64,000 bases of DNA. Origin: Paenibacillus whitsoniae. Lineage in GTDB: Bacteria > Bacillota > Bacilli > Paenibacillales > NBRC-103111. A program made the translations under genes and the position numbers. The DNA lies in NCBI RefSeq assembly GCF_003955665.1, contig NZ_RXHU01000033.1:1-64000 (forward strand). Reading direction: 5' to 3'. Under the pieces are notes generated by a model. That model saw nothing but the letters and a program-made list of their open reading frames with translations. It was not told the origin of the DNA and searched no databases. Position 1 is the stretch's first letter, and each line of letters opens with the position of its first letter. Below, piece after piece: positions 42,409 through 50,759 of the stretch.

Positions 42409-42984
42409 TTACCTTTGAGGCTCTGCCGGGGTGCGGAACAAGCCGTAGCCGTCCATTTTGACAATAGGCTCTTTATCTGCCAACAGACCTTCCCCTTCGG
42501 AATTCAGCGCCACATCGATCAGCCATTTCGTAAAATCGGCCACCGGCATCGACGCCATCTCCTCGAGGGAGTAAAAGCCCGCTGCGTCCACTTCGACCCC
42601 GTCCGGCTGAGGTGTCCCCCCGATATATTCCATCTCGAATGCAATATAGACATTGTGAATGCTTCGCGGCAAATCCCGTACGGCGACAAGGCGCGCCACT
42701 TTCGCTTCCACACTGGCTTCCTCCATCACTTCGCGTTCGATCGTATCCGAAATAAGCTCATGCTGCTCAATGTAACCACCAGGGTTTGTCCAGCGTCCTT
42801 TGCCCGGCTCTTGCGCTCGCCTGACGAGCAGGATTTTACCTTCATTCATGACTAAAGCGCCGACACCGATGCTATAATTCCCCCAGTGCACAAAGGTACA
42901 TACCGTACAAGCCCGGCGTACCGTGCCGTCGATGTCGCGGCTTTCCATTTCTGCCCCGCAGTTCATGCAAAATTTGGCTTCCAT
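42409..42984 (-). CDS. NUDIX hydrolase with N-terminal zinc ribbon
   Basis: Hydrolyses a nucleoside-diphosphate-linked compound. Residues 1-32 hold a zinc ribbon (FCMNCGAEM and RACTVCTF), as in NADH pyrophosphatase-like enzymes. The Nudix box reads GYIEQHELISDTIE then REVMEEASV (about 69-91), complete except that Ser replaces the usual Gly near the end. At 191 aa it is a normal size. The substrate is unknown. Confidence 0.88.
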   Translation of the reverse strand: MEAKFCMNCGAEMESRDIDGTVRRACTVCTFVHWGNYSIGVGALVMNEGKILLVRRAQEPGKGRWTNPGGYIEQHELISDTIEREVMEEASVEAKVARLVAVRDLPRSIHNVYIAFEMEYIGGTPQPDGVEVDAAGFYSLEEMASMPVADFTKWLIDVALNSEGEGLLADKEPIVKMDGYGLFRTPAEPQR

Positions 42985-43162
42985 TCTCTCTCATCTCCAT
43001 TAGGTTGTAGGCTGTATGGTTAGCTTACTGCGTGTCCCCGTGAAAAGCAACCGCTGCGCCAAAACCGCTCACGCCTGCCTGAAGCCGACTTGCTTGTCTG
43101 CCAGCTTTGGCGTTCCTGTGTCCAACATGGGCCGCTTTGGTCACCATCCCGTCCGCTCAGGT
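42985..43162. other. Intergenic, nothing recognised
   Basis: No gene, repeat or clear promoter seen between the NUDIX gene and the permease terminator. Confidence 0.5.
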
Positions 43163-43190
43163 AAAAAGCCCCCGCTTCCGCGAGGGCCTT
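43163..43190 (-). terminator. Terminator after the permease gene
   Basis: On the minus strand GGCCCTCGC pairs with GCGGGGGCT across a GGAA loop, followed by TTTTTA. Confidence 0.8.
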
Positions 43191-43223
43191 CGTTACTGCC
43201 TAACTTGCTGACGCACAGTCCGC

Positions 43224-44636
43224 CTACACCAAAAACATCGCCACGACCGTCGTCACCGACAGGCCGAGCAGCACAGGCACGAGATTCCGTCTCGCCAGCT
43301 CGAACGGACTCACGCCGCAGATGGCCGCCGCCGGGATCAGCGCCCACGGGATCAACGTGCCGCCGCCGACCCAGATGGCGGACACTTGCCCGAGCGCCGT
43401 GAGCACCGGTGCGCCGGAACCGATGGCGGTCGCGAACAGCTGCGCGACCGAGCCCGCGAGGGAGATGCCGGAGAAGCCGGAGCCGTCGAGGCCCGTGATC
43501 GCGCCGACGACGGAGAGCGTCACTGCGCCGACTGCGCCGTTCAACGGCACGACGCCGGCGAGCGCGACGCCGAGGTCGTTGACGATGCCGTGCGAGCCCT
43601 CCGGCAGCACTTTGCCGAACAGATCGGTGAACGCCGAGTCACCGAGATAGAAGAAGGCCGCAATCGGGATGACCGGCCCGAACACTTTGAAGCCGAAGAC
43701 GAAGCCTTCGATGAGGTAGGCGGTGATTTTTTCGATGCCCTCATTGCGATGTGAAAGCAGTGTCACAGCAATAAGGATGAACACGGCGGTGCCGCCAACG
43801 AGCGCCGTTGCGTCGCCGCCTTGCAGGTTCAGCACGAACATGGCGACCACGTCGAGCGCGAATAGAATCGGGATGAGAATGGCCAGGAGCTTTCTGAGGC
43901 CAGGCGCCATGTGCAGCCTGGTGTCAGGCTCGGTGGAGAGCAGCCCGCCGGGCTCTTCCATATTTTTGTCCACGAGCCCGCTGCGGAACGTGCCTCTTTT
44001 GAGATCTCGGCGCATGAGCCAGAACGCCGTGACCGTCGTGACGACGCCCATCACGATAACGAGTGGCACGCTCGCTTCCATCACGGATGCGACCGGCAGA
44101 CCGGCTGCGTCCGCCGTCAGCTTCGGCGCGCCTTGAATAATGTAGTCGCCCGATAGCGCGATCCCGTGGCCGAACAAGTTCATCGCCATCGCTGCGCCCA
44201 GCGCAGGCAGGCCCACACGCACGGCGACCGGCAAGAGCACCGCCCCGATCAGCGCAACGCCCGGCGACGGCCAGAAGAACCACGAAGTCACCATCATAAT
44301 AATCCCGATGCCCCAGAACGCGAGCGCTGGCGTCCTTAAGAACTTGGTCAGCGGCGCGACCATCGTTTCGTTAATGCCGGTGCGAATGAGCACACGGCTC
44401 ATCGCGACGATAATCGAGATAATCATAATCGTGCCCATGAGCTCTTTTGTCGCATAAATAAAGCTGTTGAACACCCCTGACACGGACCCGCTTAACGTTT
44501 CCGTCGCCAGCAAGCCCAACGCAAAAATCCCGACCACACAGATCATCGTCGTATCCCGACGCTTGATCAGCAGGGCCAGAATGAAGCCAATAAACACCAG
44601 ATAGACCCAATGAATCGGCAGAAGCTGAATGTCCAT
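43224..44636 (-). CDS. Permease of the ion-transporter type (GntP/CitM-like)
   Basis: A 470-aa polytopic membrane protein with about 12 helices. The segments SWFFWPSPGVALIGAVLLPV, AMNLFGHGIALSGDYIIQGA and ALGQVSAIWVGGGTLIPWAL, with two re-entrant-like Gly/Pro/Ala-rich loops, resemble transporters for organic anions of the ion transporter superfamily. A cytoplasmic loop at about 205-240 splits the two halves. The substrate is not predictable. It stands alone, with its own terminator. Confidence 0.7.
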   Translation of the reverse strand: MDIQLLPIHWVYLVFIGFILALLIKRRDTTMICVVGIFALGLLATETLSGSVSGVFNSFIYATKELMGTIMIISIIVAMSRVLIRTGINETMVAPLTKFLRTPALAFWGIGIIMMVTSWFFWPSPGVALIGAVLLPVAVRVGLPALGAAMAMNLFGHGIALSGDYIIQGAPKLTADAAGLPVASVMEASVPLVIVMGVVTTVTAFWLMRRDLKRGTFRSGLVDKNMEEPGGLLSTEPDTRLHMAPGLRKLLAILIPILFALDVVAMFVLNLQGGDATALVGGTAVFILIAVTLLSHRNEGIEKITAYLIEGFVFGFKVFGPVIPIAAFFYLGDSAFTDLFGKVLPEGSHGIVNDLGVALAGVVPLNGAVGAVTLSVVGAITGLDGSGFSGISLAGSVAQLFATAIGSGAPVLTALGQVSAIWVGGGTLIPWALIPAAAICGVSPFELARRNLVPVLLGLSVTTVVAMFLV

Positions 44637-44914
44637 CCTGCATCACGCATCCTCTCAGCCAAGCAGCATTTTGTTGCTACATCGTATGCGTGAATGGGCG
44701 CAGGCGTTCGTCCCGTGAGGTGTGGTTATGACAGCGTTATCAAAAATATTTATGACATGAAGGATAGTCTTGGTGGACCCCCTCCCGAGTGAGCTGTGAC
44801 TGCGACGAAAGCAGCGGGCAGAAACAGGAGCTATCGCGGACGGGGAGCCTCTGGTTCTCTCTTGTGGTACAATAGAGAGATATTATCGATATCCCGAGGA
44901 GGCGAACCGCCGGC
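44637..44914. other. Divergent intergenic region
   Basis: No gene is seen. An extended -10 promoter (TGG then TACAAT, 44865-44873) lies 42 bases before the small plus-strand gene. Upstream there are two TTATGACA-type repeats near 44727 and 44751 that could be regulatory. Confidence 0.4.
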
Positions 44915-45130
44915 ATGGCAAGAAATCAAAGATTAGTGACGGACGCGGATTTCCAGGAGGTCGTGGACCGTCAGGCTGTCGTGCGCGTCTTCAAAGACGA
45001 CCATATCGTCGATTCGAACGCGCTCGTTCTCCGCTTTAGCGACACGACCGTCGTCGTGCAGACGCGCGTCAGCGAGTTGACGTACTACGACCGGCACGCG
45101 TGCGAGTTTTTTGAGATGAAACGGCGGTAG
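44915..45130 (+). CDS. Small conserved-looking protein of unknown function
   Basis: A 71-aa soluble, charged protein (MARNQRLVTDADFQEVVDRQ, ending FFEMKRR). No family is recognised and there is no membrane segment. GAGGAGGCGAAC lies about 12 bases before the ATG, and an extended -10 promoter precedes it, so expression is plausible. It lies alone between the permease and a repeat region. Confidence 0.6.
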   Translation: MARNQRLVTDADFQEVVDRQAVVRVFKDDHIVDSNALVLRFSDTTVVVQTRVSELTYYDRHACEFFEMKRR

Positions 45131-45665
45131 GGGGGTTCTGCAAATGAAGGCGGTGTGCTAGCCGGTTCGTGGAGAGGGAAACTCAATTCGTCACCTGATT
45201 GAGACTGCGATCCGTCTGTAGTACCTTGGACGGTTGCATATTGACGTGGCTAAGAGGGGCCAGCCCCCGTTAAATGATCAAATTGTGGCAATTTGAGTGA
45301 ATTAGAAGGGGCTAGCCCCTCTTAAGAAGGCTAAAATGACGCTGACTGCGGGAATTTGGCGTAGCTAAGAGGGGCCAGACCTCGTTAAATGGCCAAACTG
45401 GGGCAATTCGAGTGAATTAGAAGGGGCTAGCCCCTCTTAAGGAGGCTAAGACGACGCTGGATGCGCAGGAATTAGCTTCTCCACTCGACAAATCAAAACT
45501 CCACATAAAACGGCTGCAGGTCCTCCTTCAAGCAGTATTCAATCCCACACTACCACCATTCCCCGCATGCTACCATAGAACATAACTAACGATTCGCTCA
45601 CAAAAGCCTCATGCACCGCGCCTGTCGCAGCGTGCCTTCCTCCTCGCAGTCGAGTCGTGACGGTT
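45131..45665. repeat. Intergenic region with two 116-bp tandem repeats
   Basis: No gene is supported. A unit starting GCTAAGAGGGGCCAG occurs at 45249-45364 and again from 45365 to about 45470. Each carries the 14-bp palindrome AGGGGCTAGCCCCT (45308-45321 and about 45422-45435). The rest of the gap (45480-45665) shows nothing recognisable. Confidence 0.8.
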
Positions 45666-46466
45666 TTAATCTTGTTTTAAATAATGGCTTGCAAAATCGA
45701 CCGCATCCCGCATAGCAAAAAGCGCGCATGTCGCGTTGCCTATACGGCCCCGCTTTAGACCACGTTCCGATTCAAAGCGTTCCCCGATTTCGGCAAAATG
45801 ACCGGAATCGTAAGCGAAATCCGTAAACCATTCCCAAGAACGCTCGCCATCCACATACATCGCCGTCCCCATTCGTTTGGTTGGCATATGCGCCCACCGT
45901 GTCTCTGCGAGATGAAAGCTCGTACAGGAGTCAAACCCTACGCCGAGCAGCAACACCTTAGCGCCCAACTCGTAAAGCTTGCCGAGCGGGGAATCCTCCC
46001 CAAATTGTGGCGTTAGGGGGTGCTGTGCCACGACAGCGTCCGCATATTTACCATTTGCACAGAAGGAAACCTGCGGGTGCTGAGATCTTTTCGTTCCTGG
46101 AAATGATCTGAACAATTCTGCAATGTGCCCCATTCCTCTCGTTGGCGTTATGGCAGCATCAAATGCGGGCATTTCATTGTAAATCGTATCCCACCATTCT
46201 TGTGGGACAGGCGGATTTCCCCATTCAGCAGGGTCGCTCCAATCCCCGCTCTGAGCAGGCATAACCAACGTGCCTTCATCGCCTACTGACCTTAACAGGG
46301 CTTGCACAACGGCCTGAGCCCCACCGCAGACCCACCCCATGCTGGAAAGTGACGCATGCACGAGCAGCGTGTCCCCTTTTTGGATGCCCAACTCCTTCAT
46401 TTCCCGAATCATACTGCTTACGGTTATGGGTGCCTTCGTTTGGTTAATAATCTCTTGTTCCTTCAT
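45666..46466 (-). CDS. Aminoglycoside N3-acetyltransferase family protein (AAC(3)-like)
   Basis: Acetyl-CoA-dependent acetyltransferase of the AAC(3)/YokD family. Seen are LGIQKGDTLLVHASLSSMGW (27-46), GDEGTLVMPAQSGDWSDP, RGMGHIAELFRSFPGTKRSQ, HPQVSFCANG and SPLGKLYELGAKVLLLGVGF, which include the conserved histidines and the acetyl-CoA-binding loop. The 266-aa length is normal. Family members modify aminoglycosides, but many chromosomal ones have no proven resistance role. AAAAGGAGCAGACTAAAAC precedes the ATG, and a 15-bp palindrome lies 35 bases upstream. Confidence 0.88.
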   Translation of the reverse strand: MKEQEIINQTKAPITVSSMIREMKELGIQKGDTLLVHASLSSMGWVCGGAQAVVQALLRSVGDEGTLVMPAQSGDWSDPAEWGNPPVPQEWWDTIYNEMPAFDAAITPTRGMGHIAELFRSFPGTKRSQHPQVSFCANGKYADAVVAQHPLTPQFGEDSPLGKLYELGAKVLLLGVGFDSCTSFHLAETRWAHMPTKRMGTAMYVDGERSWEWFTDFAYDSGHFAEIGERFESERGLKRGRIGNATCALFAMRDAVDFASHYLKQD

Positions 46467-46500
46467 GTTTTAGTCTGCTCCTTTTAAAAATTTCCGGCAA

Positions 46501-46515
46501 CGTTCCCTGGGAACG
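46501..46515. promoter_or_regulatory. Perfect palindrome upstream of the AAC(3)-like gene
   Basis: CGTTCCCTGGGAACG is a perfect 15-base palindrome about 35 bases before the start codon, a possible operator. Confidence 0.35.
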
Positions 46516-46524
46516 CCCTCACAA

Positions 46525-46552
46525 AGCAAAAGAGGCGCACCCGCGCGCCTCT
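46525..46552 (-). terminator. Terminator after the YqkE-like gene
   Basis: On the minus strand AGAGGCGC pairs with GCGCCTCT across six bases, followed by TTTGCTTTG. Confidence 0.8.
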
Positions 46553-46560
46553 CGCAAACC

Positions 46561-46821
46561 TTACTTATGCTTTCGCCAATCCAAGTCACTCTTGGAAAGC
46601 AAATGGCCAAAATCATTCTCCAGCCGCTTCTCTTCGGCCTTCCGTGCAGCCTCCGCGCGCGCGCGTTCCGCATCCCGTTTGGCTTGCTCATCGGCTTTCA
46701 TCGCATCCGCCTGCGCTTTCAGGCCAGCCAACACCTCAGGCCGCAGCAGGTCCTTCAGCGTTGCCGGTTTATCTTCCACGCTGGGTGCAGCGGGGGTTAC
46801 TTTTCCTCTCTTTTTCACCAT
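46561..46821 (-). CDS. YqkE-family (DUF3886) small protein
   Basis: An 86-aa, highly charged protein. TLKDLLRPEVLAGLKAQADA is followed by a Lys/Glu/Ala-rich coiled coil and ends FGHLLSKSDLDWRKHK, the DUF3886/YqkE pattern of Bacillales. Function unknown. Another frame over 46470-46691 is open but is a shadow of this gene and its terminator. Confidence 0.8.
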   Translation of the reverse strand: MVKKRGKVTPAAPSVEDKPATLKDLLRPEVLAGLKAQADAMKADEQAKRDAERARAEAARKAEEKRLENDFGHLLSKSDLDWRKHK

Positions 46822-46868
46822 GCAGGGTTCACCTCAAATCATACAGTTGTCCCCTCTATTGTACACCG

Positions 46869-48704
46869 CTATTGATGCAAATGATACGGCACGGTCGCCA
46901 CGACAATATCCTTGTCGGCTTGCAGCTTGGAACGAATCCGTGAAGCCGATTGGTTGTGCAGGAGGCGGTGCCACCATTTTTTCGGAATGAATTGGGGCAA
47001 AATCACCATGATCGACTGCTTCTCCGACACATGCGTGTCGATGCGCTCGATGAATTCCGCCAACGGTTTCAGAATCGTCCGGTACCGGGATTTAAAGACG
47101 ACAAGCCGGACACCGGGGTCCCAGACCTGCCATTTTTCCTGCATCGCCTCCTCGTCCTCGTCGGAGAAGGAGACATAGAACGCAATGACGTTCGGACTCA
47201 GCGACTTGGCGTAATTGAGCGTCTGCGCCACCGCGCGATGGATGCCTGCGACCGGTACAATGATGACCGGCTCTTTGGTGCAGACACGCTCCTGCACAAG
47301 ATCGATGCGCAGCTGATTGGCGACGTCGTCGTAATGGCGGCTAATTTTAGTGATCATCAGCAGCATAATCGGCGTGACCACAATGACGATCCAGGCGCCT
47401 TCACTGAATTTGGTCATGCAGAAAATAATTAACACCGCTAACGATACCAGCCCGCCCAGCCCGTTGATGATCAGCTTGCCGACCCAGCCGGAGACGCGCT
47501 CGCGGTACCATTTGCGCACCAACCCGCTTTGGGCCAGGGTAAAAGAAAGGAACACGCCGATCGCATACAGCGGGATCAAAGCGTCCGTTCTCCCTTTAAA
47601 GCCGATCAGCAGCAAGCTGGCAAGGGCGCCCAGCGTAATGATGCCGTAATTGTACGACAGGCGGTCGCCGCGGAACGAGAACATTCTCGGGAAGTTTTTG
47701 TCCTGGGCCATGATGGACGCCAGAATTGGAAAGCCGTTGAAGCTCGTGTTGGCAGCAAGCACCAGAATGAGCATCGTCGCGATTTGTGTGGCGTAATACA
47801 TCACGCCGCGGCCGAAAGCTTGCTCGGTCACCATGGACAGCACCGATGTATGACCCTTCGGGTCCGGTGCGATACCGTACGCCAAGGAGATCAACGTCAC
47901 ACCGCCGAACACGATAGCCAGCAGCGTGCCGAGCGAGAGAAGCGTACGTTTTGCATTTCGCACCGAAGGTGTGCGAAAATGAGGTACGGCGTCCGAGATC
48001 GCCTCAATGCCCGTTACGGCCGAGCAGCCGGAGGAGAAAGCTTTTAACAGAACAAACAGCGTTAAGGAATTTGTCGCTGCATTCGGCTCAAAGTTAATCG
48101 CATGCGTATTCATACTGCCGGTCAGCAGGTCGAACAGGCCTTTGCCGACGAGCAGCAGAACGCAAAATATAAAAAAGTACGTCGGGATCGCAAACACCGT
48201 TCCAGACTCGGACGTGCCGCGCAAGTTGAGCCACACCATGATCCATACAAGAATAAGCGCCAAAGGTACGATATACGGTACCGCAGACGGAAATGCCGAC
48301 GTAATCGCCTGCACCCCTGCCGAAATCGAAACGGCTACGGTCAGCGTATAGTCGATCAGCAGCGAGACGCCGGTCAGCCGTCCCCAGGACATGCCCAGGT
48401 TCTCCTTCGTCACCATGTATGCGCCGCCACCTTGCGGATACGCCTCAATGACTTGCCGGTAGCTCAGCACCAGCAGCATAATCAGGGCGATAATGGAAAT
48501 CGCAATCGGCAGCGAAAAGGCAAACGCCGCAGCGCCGACCGTCGCCAGCTCCAGCAAAATTTGCTCCGTCCCGTACGCAACGGACGATAAAGCGTCGGAG
48601 GAAAGGATCGGCAGCGCCTTCCAGACCTGCATTTTTTCCGATTCCAGCTCGCTGGATTTCAGCGGTTTGCCAAACACGATTTTTTTTAATGAATCACTTG
48701 TCAT
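46869..48704 (-). CDS. kimA: KimA-type high-affinity potassium importer
   Basis: Proton-coupled potassium importer of the APC superfamily (formerly YdaO). About 12 membrane helices (residues 35-455; ALPILSSDALSSVAYGTEQI, SYRQVIEAYPQGGGAYMVTK, KAFSSGCSAVTGIEAISDAV) are followed by a C-terminal cytoplasmic domain of about 150 residues that contains PVAGIHRAVAQTLNYAKSLS, as in Bacillus KimA. The ATG at 48704 (611 aa) is chosen because the frame upstream, open to 48896, lies within the riboswitch and its terminator. A c-di-AMP riboswitch in the leader shuts expression off when c-di-AMP, a sign of high potassium, is abundant. Confidence 0.93.
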   Translation of the reverse strand: MTSDSLKKIVFGKPLKSSELESEKMQVWKALPILSSDALSSVAYGTEQILLELATVGAAAFAFSLPIAISIIALIMLLVLSYRQVIEAYPQGGGAYMVTKENLGMSWGRLTGVSLLIDYTLTVAVSISAGVQAITSAFPSAVPYIVPLALILVWIMVWLNLRGTSESGTVFAIPTYFFIFCVLLLVGKGLFDLLTGSMNTHAINFEPNAATNSLTLFVLLKAFSSGCSAVTGIEAISDAVPHFRTPSVRNAKRTLLSLGTLLAIVFGGVTLISLAYGIAPDPKGHTSVLSMVTEQAFGRGVMYYATQIATMLILVLAANTSFNGFPILASIMAQDKNFPRMFSFRGDRLSYNYGIITLGALASLLLIGFKGRTDALIPLYAIGVFLSFTLAQSGLVRKWYRERVSGWVGKLIINGLGGLVSLAVLIIFCMTKFSEGAWIVIVVTPIMLLMITKISRHYDDVANQLRIDLVQERVCTKEPVIIVPVAGIHRAVAQTLNYAKSLSPNVIAFYVSFSDEDEEAMQEKWQVWDPGVRLVVFKSRYRTILKPLAEFIERIDTHVSEKQSIMVILPQFIPKKWWHRLLHNQSASRIRSKLQADKDIVVATVPYHLHQ

Positions 48705-48762
48705 GCGCGGATGTTCCCCCAATGAGTTCTTAGTGTTTGGTCTAAGAGGCAAAAATGGACGC

Positions 48763-48792
48763 AAAAAAACACAAGGATCGACCTTGTGTTTT
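48763..48792 (-). terminator. Riboswitch-controlled terminator before kimA
   Basis: On the minus strand AACACAAGG and CCTTGTGTT form a perfect 9-bp stem with loop TCGAT, followed by seven T. It is the expression platform of the adjacent aptamer. Confidence 0.9.
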
Positions 48793-48800
48793 GGGCACAG

Positions 48801-48946
48801 TTCTCCTCTCTCACGTTCGCTTACGAGGTTAGCTGTCGGGTTCGGGCCGCGAGAAATCTGCCCTAAACAGTGCCTGAATGCAGCACCGTTACTCACCCCA
48901 TGAATTGCGTGGTTCCCCCGCTTTTCTTCACAGAAAATTAAGCGAC
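48801..48946 (-). ncRNA. c-di-AMP (ydaO-yuaA) riboswitch
   Basis: The minus strand shows the conserved core in order: CGCTTAATT, GCGGGGGAACCA, TGGGGTGA, AGGGCA, GGCCCGAACCCGACAGC, TAACCTCGTAAGCG and GAGAGGAGA. This closely follows the ydaO riboswitch of Bacillus. It sits before kimA with a terminator after it, so ligand binding should cause early termination. Confidence 0.95.
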
Positions 48947-49162
48947 ATATTCAGTTGTCAGGTACGGACCCAATACTACTCTCTTCTTTGTCCATAGTAA
49001 AGGTGAGAATCGCGTTAAAAAGTTTCGTTCCCTATCTCCCACTCCTCATTAATTCGCTTACATGCCAATGACTCTTTCATTATCTCTCGTTTTCGCAGCT
49101 GATCGCAGTATTTTATGTTTTTTTACTTGCTTGCCATTCTTATATGAAAAAAAATAACCGGA
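48947..49162. other. Intergenic region between the riboswitch and the second MFS gene
   Basis: It must contain the kimA promoter on the minus strand, but no convincing -35/-10 pair was found. No ORF is supported. Confidence 0.4.
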
Positions 49163-49191
49163 TTGACACCCTCTAAACACCATGCTAAACT
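49163..49191 (+). promoter_or_regulatory. Promoter of the second MFS gene
   Basis: TTGACA (49163-49168) and TAAACT (49186-49191) are 17 bases apart, 46 bases before the start codon. Confidence 0.65.
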
Positions 49192-49236
49192 GTTACAAAA
49201 TAAGTTATAGTTATGGAAGGGGCAGGTGTTTTCATT

Positions 49237-50637
49237 ATGACAGTGCCGTCCGCAGCGAACTCGCGTTTACGAGAAACCCCGGTTTCTCTGTTGCTTTGTT
49301 TCACTATCGTTCTCGTCATTATGAACACCATGATGTTCAATTTGGCGCTTCCAGGCATCTCGGCGGAGTTTGGGCTCAGCCCTTCGACGGCGTCCTGGAT
49401 TGTGACGGGCTACTCGATTATTTTTGCCATTTCATCGATTACCTACAGTCGTCTGTCCGACTTTGTGCCGATCCGGCGGCTTTACCTGATCGCCCTGCTC
49501 TCCCTCGGCGGCGCCTCCATTCTCGGCATGTTCTCGAACAGCTTCGCCCTGCTGCTGATTACCCGGCTGCTGCAAGCGTCCGGCGCAGGCGCAATCCCTT
49601 CCCTCGGCATCGTGCTTGTGACCCGCTACATTCCCTTATCGCGCCGAGGCAGGGCTATGGCTGCCATTCTGTCCGCCGCTTCGCTCGGCCTCGGGCTCGG
49701 CCCCGTCGCCGGCGGTTCGATCGTGCAGTATTTGGGCTGGCACTTCCTGTTCGTCATTACCGGGCTGACGCTGCTGCTGATCCCGATGTTTCTAATCCTG
49801 ATTCCAAAAGAAACGCCCGTCCGCGGCTCCTTCGACGCCATCGGCGCCGTGCTGCTGGGTGTCGGGACGACCGGCCTGCTTCTGTTCCTGACGTCCCGAA
49901 GCGTACTTGCACTGCTGGCCGGCCTGCTTGCGCTCGCGCTGTTCACCCTGCGCATCCGTAAGGCCGCGCAGCCGTTTCTCATGCCCGCTCTCTTCGGAGA
50001 TCGGCCTTATATGGCGCTCAGTGCCATCGGCGTCTTCTCGTACATGATTTCCTTCGGCTTTCTGTTCCTGGCGCCGCAGATGCTGGCCCGCGTGTTCGGG
50101 CTGACGCCGCTGATCTCAGGGCTGCTGCTGTTCCCCGGCGCGCTGCTCGCCATGCTCGTCTCGAACCGCGTCGGCCGCATCATTGACAAGTACGGCAACG
50201 CGATGCTGCTGCGCTTCGTGCCGTGGCTGCTGCTAGCCGCGACCGTGCTGCTGGCGCTGACCGCCGCTCACTCGTACTACTGGATTGCGGCGCTCTATAT
50301 TCTCGTCAGCGTAAGCTTCACCGCGCTGTCGAGCTCGGTGTCCAACGAACTGTCGCGGCAGCTGCCTGCCGAGCGCATCGGCTCGGGCATGGGCTTGTTC
50401 CAGCTTTTGCAGTTTTTCAGCGGCGCCTTCGCCGTCGCGCTGTCGGGCAGCGCACTCGTCTGGCAGAAGACGCTGCCCTTGCCGAGCGCTTTTGACAACA
50501 TTATCTGGGGACTGGCCGGCATCGCCTTCCTGACGATTTGCAGCTCCCTCGTGTATATGGGCTATTCGGGAAAACGCAAATCTCCTGCAGGATCTGACAG
50601 CACCAATGCCTCGCTCGCGGCAATCGATCACGGGTAA
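49237..50637 (+). CDS. MFS multidrug exporter (DHA2-like), second copy
   Basis: A 466-aa proton-driven exporter with about 14 helices. MFNLALPGISAEFGLS in helix 1, SRLSDFVPIRRLYL as motif A and SLGLGLGPVAGGSIVQYLGW as motif C resemble the exporter at 7716 and the Tet(L)-like group. The ATG at 49237 is preferred because GGAAGGGGCAGG lies ten bases upstream, whereas the earlier ATG at 49213 has no binding site. No regulator gene is adjacent. The substrate is unknown. Confidence 0.87.
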   Translation: MTVPSAANSRLRETPVSLLLCFTIVLVIMNTMMFNLALPGISAEFGLSPSTASWIVTGYSIIFAISSITYSRLSDFVPIRRLYLIALLSLGGASILGMFSNSFALLLITRLLQASGAGAIPSLGIVLVTRYIPLSRRGRAMAAILSAASLGLGLGPVAGGSIVQYLGWHFLFVITGLTLLLIPMFLILIPKETPVRGSFDAIGAVLLGVGTTGLLLFLTSRSVLALLAGLLALALFTLRIRKAAQPFLMPALFGDRPYMALSAIGVFSYMISFGFLFLAPQMLARVFGLTPLISGLLLFPGALLAMLVSNRVGRIIDKYGNAMLLRFVPWLLLAATVLLALTAAHSYYWIAALYILVSVSFTALSSSVSNELSRQLPAERIGSGMGLFQLLQFFSGAFAVALSGSALVWQKTLPLPSAFDNIIWGLAGIAFLTICSSLVYMGYSGKRKSPAGSDSTNASLAAIDHG

Positions 50638-50644
50638 GCCTCAA

Positions 50645-50707
50645 CAAAAAAGCTGGACAGCTGCACCGGAATTCGAATTCCGGTGCGGCCGCCCAGCTTT
50701 TTTTGCA
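50645..50707. terminator. Strong bidirectional terminator
   Basis: AAAAAAGCTGG pairs with CCAGCTTTTTTT outside, and an inner perfect palindrome GCACCGGAATTCGAATTC-CGGTGC lies within. It ends the MFS gene (plus) and the GH130-like gene (minus). Confidence 0.9.
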
Positions 50708-50759
50708 TTGCCCTCAATACGGGACGTGCCTGCTGCACGTCATTCGCTTCTGTCTGAAA

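Noticed and set aside
46470-46691. 73-codon ORF over the YqkE-like gene
   Set aside because: It overlaps the real gene and its terminator in another frame.
48705-48896. N-terminal extension of KimA
   Set aside because: The open frame passes through the c-di-AMP aptamer and terminator; the real start with a binding site is at 48704.
50660-50695. Vector or linker contamination (EcoRI- and NotI-like sites)
   Set aside because: The sites are part of a symmetric hairpin that makes a natural bidirectional terminator, and flanking genes are uninterrupted.
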